Shown here: piece after piece, positions 25,185 to 35,558 of the stretch | How positions within the stretch are numbered: position 1 is the first letter of the stretch | How the letters are laid out: each line of letters opens with the position of its first letter | NCBI GenBank assembly: GCA_902765855.1 | Contig: CACXBF010000001.1 | Span: 62,001-126,000, forward strand | Source: an uncultured Ruminococcus sp. | GTDB lineage: Bacteria > Bacillota > Clostridia > Oscillospirales > Acutalibacteraceae | Direction: 5' to 3' | Length of the DNA stretch: 64,000 nt | The notes under the pieces: generated by a model | Told to the model about the DNA's origin: nothing | What the model saw: the letters and a program-made list of their open reading frames with translations, nothing else | The model's database searches: none | Translations under genes and position numbers: made by a program

Positions 25185-28100
25185 TTATCCTATTCCTTTA
25201 ATATCTAAGGTAGTACATAATAAATCCAGAATCTTTTCATTTGGTTGCATTTTAATAGCTATATACGGTTTATTTGTCGCACTTAGCGTTGCTCTGCTCT
25301 TCATTCTGCTTATAATATCTGCAACCGCAGGCGTCTTTATATTTCTTACAAACATCATAGCATAGCCGTCACGCTGTTTAATCTCATAAATTCCTGAACT
25401 TTCTGCTTTACTTCTGACAAGCGCAATCGTGAGAAGTCCGAGTACGGATTTAGGCGGGTCGCCGAAACGGTCTATCAATTCGTCTGTGACATCGCTTAAA
25501 TCTTCTTCTGTGCGGATTTCGGAAATTCTGCGATAAATCTCAAGTCTATGGCTGAGATTTTCGATATAATCTTCCGGAATATGTGCCTCGATGTGTATAT
25601 CAACAAGGCAGTCTATATCTCTATCGGGATTTTCTTCACCCTTTTCTTCGCTGACGGCATCACCGAGCAATCTTAAATACATATCGTATCCGACATCTTC
25701 CATATGACCGTGCTGTTGAGCACCGAGGATATTTCCTGCTCCCCGGAGTTCGAGGTCACGCATAGCAATCTTGAATCCAGAACCAAATTCTGTAAATTCA
25801 CGAATAGCTGAAAGTCGCTTTTGGGCGATTTCGCTTAGAACTTTGTTTCTTGTAAAGGTGAGGTAGGCATAGGCTCGGCGAGAACTTCTGCCGACTCGTC
25901 CACGAATTTGGTGTAGCTGGGAAAGTCCCATTCTGTCGGCATTTTCAATTATGAGAGTGTTGGCGTTAGGCAGGTCAACACCTGTTTCTATAATCGTTGT
26001 GCAGACAAGGACATTTATTTCGCCTTCAAGCATTTTTCGCCAGATTTCGGAAAGCTCATTTTCGTTCATTTTGCCGTGTCCGAAACCGACCTTTGCTTCA
26101 GGAATATCAAGCTGAATCTTGGCGGCTCTTTGCGATATGGTTTCAACGGAATTATGAAGTACGAATACCTGACCGCCTCGGCGTAATTCTCGGCGAATAG
26201 CTTCGTTTATAACGCCGTTATCGTGTTCAAGGACATAGGTCTGAACAGGATGTCTGTCTTGTGGTGCTTCCTCTAAAACGGACATATCACGAATACCCGA
26301 CATAGCCATATTGAGAGTTCTTGGAATAGGTGTAGCGGAAAGTGTGAGAACATCAATATTCTTACGCATTTCCTTAAATTTTTCTTTTTGGGCGACGCCG
26401 AAACGCTGTTCCTCATCAATTATGACTAAGCCTAAATCTCGAAACTCAACATCCTTGCCAAGAAGTCGGTGCGTTCCGACAATTATATCAATATCACCGT
26501 TTTTGAGCTTTTTAATGATTTCTTTCTGCTCTTTGGCGGTTCGGAATCTTGAGAGTAATTCGATATTTACAGGAAAACCTTCAAATCTGCGGAGAATTGT
26601 TTGGTAGTGCTGCCAAGCAAGAATTGTCGTAGGGACAAGCAAGGCACACTGCTTTGAATCCGTTACGCATTTAAAGGCGGCACGAAGTGCGACTTCCGTT
26701 TTGCCGAAACCGACATCTCCGCAGAGAAGTCTTTCCATAGGAACGGTTCTTTCCATATCTTCTTTGATTTCTTCAATACAGCGGAGCTGGTCTGGGGTTT
26801 CTTCGTATTCAAAACGAGCCTCAAAATCCTTTTGCCACTCGGTATCCTTTGGAAATGCGTGACCTTGTGCTTTCATACGCTCACTATAAAGCTTTATAAG
26901 CTCGTGTGCAATATCCTTAACGGCTGTACGTACTTTTGTTTTAGTCTTTTGCCACTCTGTGCCGCCGAGCTTATGGAGTTTTACGGTGCTATCCTCACGA
27001 GGACCGATATATTTTGCGACAAGGTCAAGCTGTGTTACGGGAACATATAGAACATCTTGTTTTGCGTATTTTATCTTGATGTAATCTTTGGTTACACCTT
27101 GGGTTTCTATCTTGTGTATGCCGTCAAAAATGCCTATTCCATGTATGGAATGAACTACATAGTCACCGATTGAAAGGTCGGTAATACTTGAAATTCTTTG
27201 ACCGTTTGTATGCTTTTTGCGGCGTTTCTTTGTTGCTATGCTGACTTGACCATGTGTTATCAGGGCAAATTTAGCCGCAGGATATTCAAAGCCAGCCGAA
27301 AGACTACCAGCCGCAACATAGAGCTTATTTTCTCCGAGAGTAGAATCATTTGCTATAAAAACGGCATTTTTATCGTGAGATTTTAAATCATCGCAAAGGT
27401 TTTTTGCGGCTTTTTCTGTTCCGCATAGTACGACAACTGTATAGCCTTGAGCAAGCATAGCGTCTAAATCGTCACAAAGTATTGAAACAGAACCACTCCA
27501 TATGGAAAGACGCTTGACGCTCATATTGAAAAGTTCTCGAAGTGTTAAGTCGGAAGTTCCCCTTGCAAAATTGTCTAAAAGGATAGTATTGCGGTGTTGA
27601 ATATTATCGAGGTAATCTTGATAATCAAGCGAGAATGTATCGAGCCCTTTGCAGAGAGTTCCGTCCGAAAAGTAGTCTTTAATATCCTCGTGCCACTGCC
27701 ACATAACGGATTTCATTCGTTCACGAAGATTGACTTGTTCTGAAACAAAAACAAGCATATCATTGTCGATATAATCAAATAGTGTTTCACTCTTAGGATA
27801 AATCAGCGAATAGAACTTGTCAATGCAAGGAAGATTGCCTGTATCTCTGAGAATATCACATTCGTTTAAAAGCTTTTCCTTTGCTATTGCGGAAGTTTTA
27901 CCACGAAGTGAGGAGGCTTTTTTGGTAATTGCTTCTATGAGCTTTTCTTTATCGTTGATAAGGATTTCCGTTGATGGGGTGATTATGAATGAATCGCAGG
28001 TTTCTGTGGTTCTTCTTTGGGTTTCGGGGTCGAAATAGGAAATGTTGTCGATTTCATCTCCCCAGAATTCTACACGCATAGGTCTTGTTTCTGTTGTAAG

Positions 28101-28646
28101 AAAGAAATCAAGAATACCGCCTCTGACGGCAAATTGTCCTGTTCCTTCGACCTGTTCGGTGCGTTCATAGCCTGCGTTTACAAGTGAAAGCACAATTTTA
28201 TCGAGCGGAATTTCATCGCCGATATGTGCGGATATAGTCGCAGCCTTAAGACTTTTACTTGGAATGGTATATTGCAATAAACCGTCAATACAAGCAACTA
28301 TTACATCACACAGTTTATTTTGCAAGGCAAAAAGAGCGTGTATGCGTTGATGTTCGTATTCGTGCGAGCGTCCAGCCATATCATAGAAAATGAAATCTCT
28401 TGCTGGATAATAGAGTGCTTTAAGTCCCATAGCGGAAATATCTGCACAAAAGCTTTGAGCCTCTTGTTCATCAGCGGCAATTACAAGAGCGGGAGTCTGC
28501 TTTTCACGACAAAGAGAGTATATAAGGTGTGATTTATGGACAGTCGAAAGTCCCGTCACGCAAGCAGGCAGACGGGATAAATCGACAGCTCTTGAAAGCT
28601 CTCTGTATTCTGGAATTTTATAAAATACATTATCTAAAAATTTCAT
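25185..28646 (-). CDS. mfd: Mfd, transcription-repair coupling factor
   Basis: 1153 residues, full length. Removes RNA polymerase stalled at lesions and recruits UvrAB. Order: UvrB-like N-terminal module to about 330, CarD-like RNA polymerase-binding domain around LSIGDYVVHSIHGIGIFDGI (about 490), translocase core with Walker A GDVGFGKTEVALRAAF and DEEQRFGV (about 640-780), helicase lobe 2 with QIRGRVGRS, and the C-terminal TRCF domain. The ATG overlaps the stop codon of the GIY-YIG gene by four bases (ATGA). Normally pth and mfd are adjacent in Firmicutes; here one gene sits between. Confidence 0.95.
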   Translation of the reverse strand: MKFLDNVFYKIPEYRELSRAVDLSRLPACVTGLSTVHKSHLIYSLCREKQTPALVIAADEQEAQSFCADISAMGLKALYYPARDFIFYDMAGRSHEYEHQRIHALFALQNKLCDVIVACIDGLLQYTIPSKSLKAATISAHIGDEIPLDKIVLSLVNAGYERTEQVEGTGQFAVRGGILDFFLTTETRPMRVEFWGDEIDNISYFDPETQRRTTETCDSFIITPSTEILINDKEKLIEAITKKASSLRGKTSAIAKEKLLNECDILRDTGNLPCIDKFYSLIYPKSETLFDYIDNDMLVFVSEQVNLRERMKSVMWQWHEDIKDYFSDGTLCKGLDTFSLDYQDYLDNIQHRNTILLDNFARGTSDLTLRELFNMSVKRLSIWSGSVSILCDDLDAMLAQGYTVVVLCGTEKAAKNLCDDLKSHDKNAVFIANDSTLGENKLYVAAGSLSAGFEYPAAKFALITHGQVSIATKKRRKKHTNGQRISSITDLSIGDYVVHSIHGIGIFDGIHKIETQGVTKDYIKIKYAKQDVLYVPVTQLDLVAKYIGPREDSTVKLHKLGGTEWQKTKTKVRTAVKDIAHELIKLYSERMKAQGHAFPKDTEWQKDFEARFEYEETPDQLRCIEEIKEDMERTVPMERLLCGDVGFGKTEVALRAAFKCVTDSKQCALLVPTTILAWQHYQTILRRFEGFPVNIELLSRFRTAKEQKEIIKKLKNGDIDIIVGTHRLLGKDVEFRDLGLVIIDEEQRFGVAQKEKFKEMRKNIDVLTLSATPIPRTLNMAMSGIRDMSVLEEAPQDRHPVQTYVLEHDNGVINEAIRRELRRGGQVFVLHNSVETISQRAAKIQLDIPEAKVGFGHGKMNENELSEIWRKMLEGEINVLVCTTIIETGVDLPNANTLIIENADRMGLSQLHQIRGRVGRSSRRAYAYLTFTRNKVLSEIAQKRLSAIREFTEFGSGFKIAMRDLELRGAGNILGAQQHGHMEDVGYDMYLRLLGDAVSEEKGEENPDRDIDCLVDIHIEAHIPEDYIENLSHRLEIYRRISEIRTEEDLSDVTDELIDRFGDPPKSVLGLLTIALVRSKAESSGIYEIKQRDGYAMMFVRNIKTPAVADIISRMKSRATLSATNKPYIAIKMQPNEKILDLLCTTLDIKGIG

Positions 28647-29116
28647 TTTTGTACCCTTTGGTTATGTTTTTTGATCCAGTCATCTTCCGATATATTTTTT
28701 CCTTCGGGTAATTGTTCTAAACATTGGTTAATTCCTTGATAAAAAGAAATCCAATAGTATTCAGCAAAAGCTAAACGATGTACATCTTTATAGTAATTAT
28801 CAAATATAAATGGAACTTCTTGTAAAATTTTAATGTAGATTGTTTTATTATCATAGTCCATTGAATCATTTAATTTTGAGGCATAGTGATTTTGGTTTTT
28901 AAGCATAGATATATGACCATTTGAATCGAATATTCTGCCATATATATTATCTGAGCGACCTATATATGCACATTCACTATTTTTATTATCGTCCTGTATA
29001 AAAATCCCATAAACACCTCTAATAGGATTTCTTGGATCTTTAATTTTTTCATCAACAAAAATTTTTGTTTTCATATTTTGCTGTATCAATTTTAAAGAGT
29101 GATTTTTATTTGTCAT
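28643..29116 (-). CDS. Stand-alone GIY-YIG nuclease-like protein
   Basis: 157 residues. The GIY-YIG core is clear: GVYGIFIQDD, then CAYIGRSDNIYGRIFD, and further on a conserved-looking AEYYWISFYQG that may supply the Glu. It has no extra DNA-binding domain, so it is close to the minimal size. The gene lies between pth and mfd, overlapping the mfd start by four bases, so it is translated with mfd. The family includes repair and mobile-element nucleases; cotranscription with mfd suggests a repair link but does not prove it. Its codons look somewhat more AT-rich than those of mfd, so a late insertion into the pth-mfd pair is possible. Confidence 0.72.
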   Translation of the reverse strand: MTNKNHSLKLIQQNMKTKIFVDEKIKDPRNPIRGVYGIFIQDDNKNSECAYIGRSDNIYGRIFDSNGHISMLKNQNHYASKLNDSMDYDNKTIYIKILQEVPFIFDNYYKDVHRLAFAEYYWISFYQGINQCLEQLPEGKNISEDDWIKKHNQRVQK

Positions 29117-29148
29117 ATTTATTGCTCGTCCTTTATATTAATTTTATT

Positions 29149-29757
29149 TTATGAATTAAAGAGATTCATTGCCTTGTCAATCTGTTCATTTACCATATAT
29201 TCAACGCTTTGTGCGGCATTTTCGGCAGCCTCGGTCAGGGATTTCATTTCACTTTCAGTGAATTTTGAAAGTACCCAGTCGGCTAATTCCCAGTGTGGAT
29301 TTGGCTTTGCACCTACGCCGACTTTAATTCTCGGAAATTTGTCGCTTCCTGAAAGATAGATTATATTTTTAATGCCATTATGACCGCCGTCACTGCCTTT
29401 TCTGCGGATACGGAGTTTACCCGGTTCAAGGGAAATATCGTCAAATATAACAATAGTATGCTCAGGCGGAATTTTATAAAAAGCCATAGCCTCTGTGACG
29501 GCTTGACCGCTAAGATTCATAAAGGTTGACGGTTTCATAAGGAGAACACGCTTTCCGCCGATTGTGCCTGTTCCGCAAAGTGATTTGAATTTTAGTCTGT
29601 CCACCTTGATATCGTTTTTCTTTGCTATTGTATCGAGGGTGATAAAACCAGCATTATGACGAGTATTTTCATATTGAGAACCAGGGTTTCCAAGTCCGAC
29701 GATAATATATTCTATGCTGCCTGTATTTTCAGTAGAATTTTTCTTTGAGAATAACAT
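29149..29757 (-). CDS. pth: Peptidyl-tRNA hydrolase
   Basis: 202 residues. Releases tRNA from prematurely dropped peptidyl-tRNA. All hallmarks are seen: VGLGNPGSQYENTRHNAGF with the catalytic His, KPSTFMNLSG, FDDISLEPGKLRIR with the key Asp, and GGHNGIKNI. About 16 residues precede the usual start (SKKNSTENTGS), encoded in good frame behind AGGAG, so a short N-terminal extension is likely real. It is the first gene of a pth, GIY-YIG nuclease, mfd operon. Confidence 0.95.
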   Translation of the reverse strand: MLFSKKNSTENTGSIEYIIVGLGNPGSQYENTRHNAGFITLDTIAKKNDIKVDRLKFKSLCGTGTIGGKRVLLMKPSTFMNLSGQAVTEAMAFYKIPPEHTIVIFDDISLEPGKLRIRRKGSDGGHNGIKNIIYLSGSDKFPRIKVGVGAKPNPHWELADWVLSKFTESEMKSLTEAAENAAQSVEYMVNEQIDKAMNLFNS

Positions 29758-29816
29758 AATAATACAACTCCTAAAGCTAAGGTTAGTATCCTTAACATTA
29801 TCTTTATAAGCACCAA

Positions 29817-29846
29817 AACCAACCCGATTTTTTAATCAGGTTGGTT
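29817..29846 (-). terminator. Hairpin between secA and pth
   Basis: AACCAACC with GGTTGGTT, inner GATT/AATC, loop of Ts. It may end the secA transcript after the mosaic repeat, or form part of the pth leader. Confidence 0.45.
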
Positions 29847-29934
29847 CGGTGGAAATTATTCAAGAATTAAGTATATGTTTCATATTAAGTATTTTGGCTG
29901 AAATTCAGCTTATTTATGCTGATTTTGCACTTAT

Positions 29935-30240
29935 CTTAGAAAGACAAAAATTTCGCTCAAGCCTTTTTAAAGGCTTGCAGGGTCGAGGGACGGAGTCCCT
30001 CGTGGGTTTTAAGGGCAACGCCCTTAACATTCTTTACTCCCTAATCGGTGGACATAGTCCACCGATTGGATTTTTTTGTTAGCAACATTAGTCATTAAGG
30101 GCGGACTTTGTCCGCCCTTAGAAGGCAAGACAGGTTAAGGGCTTCGCCCTTAAAACCCACCAAAGGCTCTGCCTTTGGAATCCTCGAGCCTTTGAAAAGG
30201 CTCGAGCGAAACTTTTAGGTGTCTTGGGAGAGGCGGCTCG
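29935..30240. repeat. Mosaic palindromic repeat, copy 5
   Basis: A good type example: AAGCCTTTTTAAAGGCTT, GAGGGACGGAGTCCCTC, AAGGGCAACGCCCTT, CGGTGGACATAGTCCACCG, AAGGGCGGACTTTGTCCGCC, AAGGGCTTCGCCCTT, CCAAAGGCTCTGCCTTTGG and CTCGAGCCTTTGAAAAGGCT, ending with GGCGGCTCGCCGC right at the secA stop codon. Confidence 0.8.
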
Positions 30241-30244
30241 CCGC

Positions 30245-33226
30245 TTATTCGTCTTTACCGCAGCATTTCTTATATTTCTTACCGCTTCCACATGGGCATG
30301 GGTCATTTCTGCCGATTCTCTGCTTTGCACTCTTGACAACAGTCTTTGAACGACCGTCAGAATCATCAGCATTAGTCATAGTAGGCTCTGCAACCTGCTC
30401 ACGATGTGTATACTTTTCAGCGATATTTTGAACATCTTTTTCAGTAGTTTCAACCTCAACCGCAAGGTCAGCGGACATTGGTTCGCTGTCGTCTTCATTC
30501 ACGGCAGAAAGCTCATCGGATTCAGCTTTTGCAGCCATTGCCGCAGCTTGTGCAGATGCCGCAGCTCTTGCACGACCCTCTGCTGCACGCTTGAGAGCGA
30601 GTTCGCGAAGTCTTTTCTGCTCTTCTGTTTTTTCGTGAATTTTTCTTGGGATAACAAGAAGCATCTTGACAGTATCTTCACGGATAGATGCAATCATAGC
30701 GTCGAACATATCGAAACCTTCGATTCTATATTCAACAACAGGGTCATGCTGTCCATATGCTCTAAGGCGGATACCGCGCTTGAGTTCTTCCATAGCGTCG
30801 ATGTGGTCCATCCAGTAGCGGTCAACATTCTTGAGGAGGTAAACACGCTCAATCTCACGCATGGTTTCCTCCGGAATGAGGGTTTCGTTTTCTTCATAAA
30901 GTGTTTGACCGTATTCTACAAGCTTATTTCTGAGGTATTCTTTCTCGAGAGATTCAAATTCTTCATCATTAAACTCAAGGAATTCTTTTTCTTTATCTTC
31001 ATCGAGGAACCAACCTCTTAAATGCTCTCTAAGACCGTCAAGGTTCCAATGTTCTTTATCATCGCCTGAGAGATAAAGGTTGACAGCGTCTGTGATAACA
31101 TCAGTAACCATTTTAAGAATAGTTTCACGAAGATTTTCGCCGTCGAGAACTTGGTCACGCTGACCGTAGATAATCTCACGCTGACGGTTCATAACATCGT
31201 CAAACTGGAGAACATTTTTACGGATAGCAAAGTTTCTGGATTCGACCTTTTCCTGAGCGCTCTGAATAGCATTTGTGAGGAGTTTATTCTCGATAGGTTC
31301 GTTATCAGGTACTTTCATAGTTTCCATAATCTTTGTGAGTCTGTCGCCTGCAAAGATACGGAGAAGTTCGTCATCGGCTGAGAGATAGAAACGGCTTGCA
31401 CCCTTATCGCCCTGACGACCTGCACGACCACGGAGCTGGTTATCAATACGGCGTGATTCGTGACGAGCTGTACCCATAATGAACAGACCGCCGGCCTCTC
31501 TGACTTTTTCAGCCTCGGCGTCTGTTTCTTTTTTGTATTTAGCTTCAAGGGTTCTGAATGTTTCACGAGCTTTGTTGATATCTTCATTATCAGTTTCTGC
31601 AAAACCTGTTGCTTCGACAATAAGTTCCTCAGGAATCTTCATCTTACGCATTTCAGATTTTGCGAGGTATTCGGCGTTACCGCCAAGGATAATATCAGTA
31701 CCACGACCAGCCATATTTGTTGCGATTGTAACGGCGCCAAGTTTACCGGCCTGTGCGATGATTTCAGCTTCTTTTTCGTGATATTTAGCGTTGAGGACAT
31801 TGTGCTTGATACCCTTTTTCTTGAGCAATGCACTAAGAACCTCAGATTTTTCGATAGAAATTGTACCCACAAGAACAGGCTGACCGTTTTCATGAGCTTC
31901 CATAATATCATTTATGAGAGTTTCAAATTTGCCCTGTTCTGTCTTGAAGATAGCGTCAGGGAGGTCGATTCTCTGAACGGGCTTGTTTGTAGGAATTTCT
32001 ACAACATCAAGCTTGTAGATTTCCTGAAATTCTGTTTCTTCTGTCATAGCAGTACCGGTCATACCGGAGAGCTTTTTATACATACGGAAGTAGTTCTGGA
32101 ATGTAACTGTAGCAAGAGTCTTGCTTTCACGCTCAACCTTAACGCCTTCTTTAGCCTCGATAGCCTGATGCAAGCCTTCGTTGTATCGTCTGCCATACAT
32201 AAGACGGCCTGTGCTTTCATCAACGATGATAACTTCTCCGTCCTTGACAACATAGTCAATATCCTTACGCATAATACCATGAGCTTTGATAGCCTGATTT
32301 ATATGGTGCTGATATACAACATTTTCAGGGTCGGTGAGGTTTTCGATACCAAAATATTCCTCAGCTTTTTTAACGCCGAGTGGTGTAAGAGTAGCAGTTT
32401 TAGCTTTTTCGTCAACGATATAGTCTATGCCCTCTTCTTTATAGAGTTCATCATTATCTTCTTTGTTGTCGATTTCAACGAACTTCTTGCTTGTGAGCTT
32501 TTTAGCAAGCTTATCGGCTCTCTCATACATATCTGTTGACTTATCGCCAGGACCTGAAATGATAAGAGGAGTTCTTGCTTCATCTATAAGAATGGAGTCA
32601 ACTTCATCGACGATAGCGAAAGCGTGGCCACGCTGAACCTTCTGGTTTTTATAGACAACCATATTATCACGAAGATAGTCGAAACCAAGTTCGTTATTTG
32701 TGCCGTATGTAATATCAGCGGCATAAGCTTTGCGGCGTTCATCATTAGAAGCATCGTGTGTGATAAGACCGACTGTGAGTCCGAGGAAACGATAAAGCTT
32801 ACCCATCCACTCAGAGTCACGCCTTGCGAGGTAGTCGTTAACTGTAACGATATGAACGCCTTCGCCTGTAAGACCGTTGAGGTATGCAGGAAGTGTAGCA
32901 ACAAGAGTTTTACCTTCACCGGTTTTCATTTCACTGATTCTTCCCTGATGAAGAACGATACCACCGATAAGCTGTACAGGGAAGTGACGCATACCGAGAA
33001 CACGGTCGCCAGCTTCACGACAGACAGCGAATGCCTCAGGAAGAATATCGTCGGTAGTTTCGCCGTTTTTAAGTCTTTCTCTGAATTTTTCTGACTGCTC
33101 ACGAAGTTCTGCATCAGTCATCTTTTTATATGTATCCTCTAAAGAAAGGATTTTATCAACGATAGGGTTAATTCTTTTAAGCTCACGCTTACTGTAATTT
33201 CCGAAAAAAGATTTTAGAAAGCTCAT
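30245..33226 (-). CDS. secA: SecA, preprotein translocase ATPase
   Basis: 993 residues, on the long side. Drives proteins through SecYEG. Walker [31 protein letters not shown]alker B region, [13 protein letters not shown], and the [12 protein letters not shown] motif in the second helicase lobe are all present. The C-terminus has an Ala/Glu-rich linker and ends with the zinc-binding SEC-C motif [16 protein letters not shown]. The stop codon touches mosaic repeat 5. A small lipoprotein gene lies 15 bases upstream and is likely cotranscribed. Confidence 0.96.
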   Translation of the reverse strand: MSFLKSFFGNYSKRELKRINPIVDKILSLEDTYKKMTDAELREQSEKFRERLKNGETTDDILPEAFAVCREAGDRVLGMRHFPVQLIGGIVLHQGRISEMKTGEGKTLVATLPAYLNGLTGEGVHIVTVNDYLARRDSEWMGKLYRFLGLTVGLITHDASNDERRKAYAADITYGTNNELGFDYLRDNMVVYKNQKVQRGHAFAIVDEVDSILIDEARTPLIISGPGDKSTDMYERADKLAKKLTSKKFVEIDNKEDNDELYKEEGIDYIVDEKAKTATLTPLGVKKAEEYFGIENLTDPENVVYQHHINQAIKAHGIMRKDIDYVVKDGEVIIVDESTGRLMYGRRYNEGLHQAIEAKEGVKVERESKTLATVTFQNYFRMYKKLSGMTGTAMTEETEFQEIYKLDVVEIPTNKPVQRIDLPDAIFKTEQGKFETLINDIMEAHENGQPVLVGTISIEKSEVLSALLKKKGIKHNVLNAKYHEKEAEIIAQAGKLGAVTIATNMAGRGTDIILGGNAEYLAKSEMRKMKIPEELIVEATGFAETDNEDINKARETFRTLEAKYKKETDAEAEKVREAGGLFIMGTARHESRRIDNQLRGRAGRQGDKGASRFYLSADDELLRIFAGDRLTKIMETMKVPDNEPIENKLLTNAIQSAQEKVESRNFAIRKNVLQFDDVMNRQREIIYGQRDQVLDGENLRETILKMVTDVITDAVNLYLSGDDKEHWNLDGLREHLRGWFLDEDKEKEFLEFNDEEFESLEKEYLRNKLVEYGQTLYEENETLIPEETMREIERVYLLKNVDRYWMDHIDAMEELKRGIRLRAYGQHDPVVEYRIEGFDMFDAMIASIREDTVKMLLVIPRKIHEKTEEQKRLRELALKRAAEGRARAAASAQAAAMAAKAESDELSAVNEDDSEPMSADLAVEVETTEKDVQNIAEKYTHREQVAEPTMTNADDSDGRSKTVVKSAKQRIGRNDPCPCGSGKKYKKCCGKDE

Positions 33227-33241
33227 TATATCACCTCATAA

Positions 33242-33748
33242 TTATTTCTTATACTCTTTGAAAGCCTTGAGAACATCTGATTTTCTTGTTTTGTTAAGAT
33301 CTTCGCCCGAATTATCGGTATAAACCATGAGGTATTTTCCGTTATCGGAAAGAGTAGCTTCTGTGGTCATTCCGAGAAGTTCAAATTTACCGTCTTTCTT
33401 TACGCTTTCGATTGTTTTCTTAGCTTCATCATTGAGATTTTTAAGGTCGTATTCATAAAATTCTGCTGTTACCTGAGAGTTATTAAAAGTGAAAATGTAT
33501 CTATGACCGGCTTTTGCACCAATCATATCATATGACATTTCTGTTCCGTCCATATCTGGCAGGAAAGCTCTTTTCTTGAGATATTTCTCAAGTCCGTCAA
33601 GATTATCGTCGTAGTCCTTTACCTTGACAGAATCCGCCTTAGGAATATTATCAGTTGGAAGAGCAGTAAGCTGAGTGCCTCTGCTTACACAGCCTGAAAC
33701 TGAAAATACGATTGCGGCACAGAGAATAATTGGTAATATCTTTTTCAT
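33242..33748 (-). CDS. Hypothetical lipoprotein upstream of secA
   Basis: 168 residues. Signal peptide with lipobox: a Lys-Lys start, hydrophobic stretch and VSGC at residue 20, so it is likely lipid-anchored outside the membrane. The mature part is a small alpha/beta domain with many Lys and Asp residues (VKVKDYDDNLDGLEKYLKK, MSYDMIGAKAGHRY). No family recognised. Cotranscription with secA may be only positional. Confidence 0.7.
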   Translation of the reverse strand: MKKILPIILCAAIVFSVSGCVSRGTQLTALPTDNIPKADSVKVKDYDDNLDGLEKYLKKRAFLPDMDGTEMSYDMIGAKAGHRYIFTFNNSQVTAEFYEYDLKNLNDEAKKTIESVKKDGKFELLGMTTEATLSDNGKYLMVYTDNSGEDLNKTRKSDVLKAFKEYKK

Positions 33749-33890
33749 GTTAATCCTCCGAATTTAGTGTGTTTAAATCCGTTGACTTAATTTTAAAAAG
33801 TTTACGGATTTATAGTATTTTTGCATACCACAAATAATTATATCTTATTTGAATAAATAGTGCAAGAAAATTTTGTGATTTACAAAATAA

Positions 33891-33927
33891 AAAGTGAACA
33901 ATTAGATTAAATCTAATTGTTCACTTT
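33891..33927 (-). terminator. Intrinsic terminator after the tRNA pair
   Basis: Perfect 17-base arms AAAGTGAACAATTAGAT and complement with a 3-base loop, followed on the minus strand by TTTTATTTTG. Confidence 0.85.
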
Positions 33928-33933
33928 GAGGTG

Positions 33934-34008
33934 TGGTGACCCGGACGGGAATCGAACCCGTGTTACCGCCGTGAAAGGGCGGTGTCTTAACCGCTTGACC
34001 ACCGGGCC
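33934..34008 (-). tRNA. tRNA-Glu (anticodon TTC)
   Basis: 75 bases including an encoded CCA. Acceptor GGCCCGG pairs with CCGGGTC; the anticodon loop is CTTTCAC between CCGCC and GGCGG; T-arm GGGTTCGATTCCC. Second gene of a two-tRNA transcript. Confidence 0.95.
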
Positions 34009-34013
34009 ATATC

Positions 34014-34090
34014 TGGTAGCGGTAGTGGGACTTGAACCTACGACACTTCGGGTATGAACCGAATGCTCTAGCCAACTGAGCTATACCGCC
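34014..34090 (-). tRNA. tRNA-Met (anticodon CAT, elongator type)
   Basis: 77 bases including CCA. Acceptor GGCGGTA pairs with TACCGCT; anticodon loop TTCATAC between TTCGG and CCGAA. The absence of three G:C pairs in the anticodon stem argues against the initiator tRNA. A lysidine-modified tRNA-Ile cannot be excluded. The T-stem has one apparent A-C mismatch. Confidence 0.9.
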
Positions 34091-34122
34091 ATATTTACTG
34101 CTGTTGAATAATCAGCTTGTTC

Positions 34123-34151
34123 ATTATACAACGGCAGAAAGAGTTTGTCAA
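34123..34151 (-). promoter_or_regulatory. Promoter of the tRNA pair
   Basis: TTGACA, 17-base spacer, TATAAT on the minus strand: full consensus, as expected for stable RNA. Confidence 0.9.
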
Positions 34152-34154
34152 GTA

Positions 34155-34190
34155 TTATTTCAAAAAAATTGAATAATTTTTTTGAAATAA
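34155..34190. terminator. Bidirectional hairpin upstream of the tRNA promoter
   Basis: TTATTTCAAAAAAATT and AATTTTTTTGAAATAA form 16-base arms around a 4-base loop. It would end transcription coming from the asparaginase side. Confidence 0.6.
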
Positions 34191-34194
34191 GGAG

Positions 34195-34413
34195 TATTAT
34201 AGAAATTGAGGCGGCGTGCCTCCGCATCTTCACTATGAGTTGCATCTACAGAGCCTCCTGCGAGGGTTCCCTACGAAAAACATTTTTGCGCTTTAAGAAG
34301 CATAAAGTGTTTCGCTGTCTGCGGACGGTGACCAAAGATTCTGCCTTTGGAAACTGCGAGCAGCTTTCACCAGCAAAGCTGGTGTAGAAAAGGTTAGAGC
34401 GAGACTTATCGAG
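34195..34413. repeat. Mosaic palindromic repeat, copy 6
   Basis: Contains GAGGCGGCGTGCCTCC, AAACACTTT-type and GCGAAACACTTTATGC-related units, CCAAAGATTCTGCCTTTGG and CACCAGCAAAGCTGGTG. It ends at the stop codon of the asparaginase gene. Confidence 0.6.
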
Positions 34414-35442
34414 CTATTTCGCGTATTGTTCTGTGCGGCTGCACACTACCTCAAAATAAATATTGCGATTAAGCAAGCTGACATCAGTATTACAAGCCAA
34501 AAGAAGTTTTGCATATGAGCTTTCGGGAGATGTACTATAAATTGGCATACAACCGGCTTTTATAAGTTCAGTACTCGATTTATAATGCTCGTTTTTATTT
34601 TTACATGGTGTGCAATATACATCAATACCACACTTACGGCAATTTTCAATCAGTGTTAGCACACTTCCATTTCCCGCAGTACGAGCCGTACTTGAATGAT
34701 ATGTCATAAGCAAAACCGCTCCCGTATCTTCGCTTATTACAATATTGCTGAAATTAAGTCCGGGGTAAGGTCTGATAAAAATAATTTTTTTATTAAGGCT
34801 TAATTTTCCATTTAAAATAGGTTTGCGAGGTTCTTCTATTTCGGTTTTAGTGGGATTTATTGAAAGCTTTGTGAATTCGAATTTCTCATCGTTCATAAAG
34901 CCAAGTTCTTTACCACCAAAGCTTTGAAAAGTATCTGTTAAGCCGTCAGCCTCTAATATTCTTGTTGGCAGAAATACTCGACTTTTGCCGATTTTATCGC
35001 CGAAAGCAGTAAAAACGCCCCTTGAAAAGCATTTAATCATAGAAACTGCTGAATGAAAATTATTTAAAGCATTGCTTCTTTCGTCAAGAACGGTATAATT
35101 AGAGGCAGTGAGTACTATAGGAATGGGCAAATGGCAAAGGCACATTGAAAGTATTGCAGAGGAATATGAAAGAGTATCGCTTCCGTGGGTTATGATAATT
35201 CCATCGAAACCGTTAATATTATATTCGAGAATGAAATTTATCATAGTTTCCCAATGCGTAAGTTCAAGGTTTTCACTTGCGATATTTAAGGGCTGAACGA
35301 GGGTGAAATCGTCCTCTTTTCCATATTTTTTGCAGTATTTATCTATAAGTAACAAAGAAGCTTTTTCATCAACATCAATGATTTTTCCGTCACTTATACT
35401 GCCAATCGTGCCGCCGGTAAGAACTATCAGAATTTTAGCCAT
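34414..35442 (-). CDS. L-asparaginase, type I-like
   Basis: 342 residues, close to the family's usual 320-340. Hydrolyses asparagine to aspartate and ammonia. The first catalytic Thr is in VLTGGTIGS, and the second catalytic triad in ITHGSDTLSY. No signal peptide, so it is cytoplasmic. Start ATG follows AGGAGG. Its stop codon is the first base of mosaic repeat 6, so the last residues (SRTEQYAK) may be affected by the repeat. Monocistronic and divergent from the glycosylase gene. Confidence 0.88.
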   Translation of the reverse strand: MAKILIVLTGGTIGSISDGKIIDVDEKASLLLIDKYCKKYGKEDDFTLVQPLNIASENLELTHWETMINFILEYNINGFDGIIITHGSDTLSYSSAILSMCLCHLPIPIVLTASNYTVLDERSNALNNFHSAVSMIKCFSRGVFTAFGDKIGKSRVFLPTRILEADGLTDTFQSFGGKELGFMNDEKFEFTKLSINPTKTEIEEPRKPILNGKLSLNKKIIFIRPYPGLNFSNIVISEDTGAVLLMTYHSSTARTAGNGSVLTLIENCRKCGIDVYCTPCKNKNEHYKSSTELIKAGCMPIYSTSPESSYAKLLLACNTDVSLLNRNIYFEVVCSRTEQYAK

Positions 35443-35558
35443 TTCACTGCCCTCCTGTCGATATATATAATATGCCTTAATAAAAATTTATTAGTTAATT
35501 TATTTATAATAGTATACCACCCGAAAGAAAAAACATCAATTATAAAGCAGGTAAAGTT

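Noticed and set aside
29849..30082. 77-codon frame between pth and secA
   Set aside because: It runs through the palindromic mosaic repeat and has no ribosome site.
31460..32539. 359-codon open frame on the plus strand within secA
   Set aside because: It is antisense to the strongly conserved SecA core and has a Cys/Phe-rich composition typical of a shadow frame.
34145..34387. 80-codon frame near the tRNA genes
   Set aside because: It starts in the terminator hairpin and reads through a mosaic repeat.
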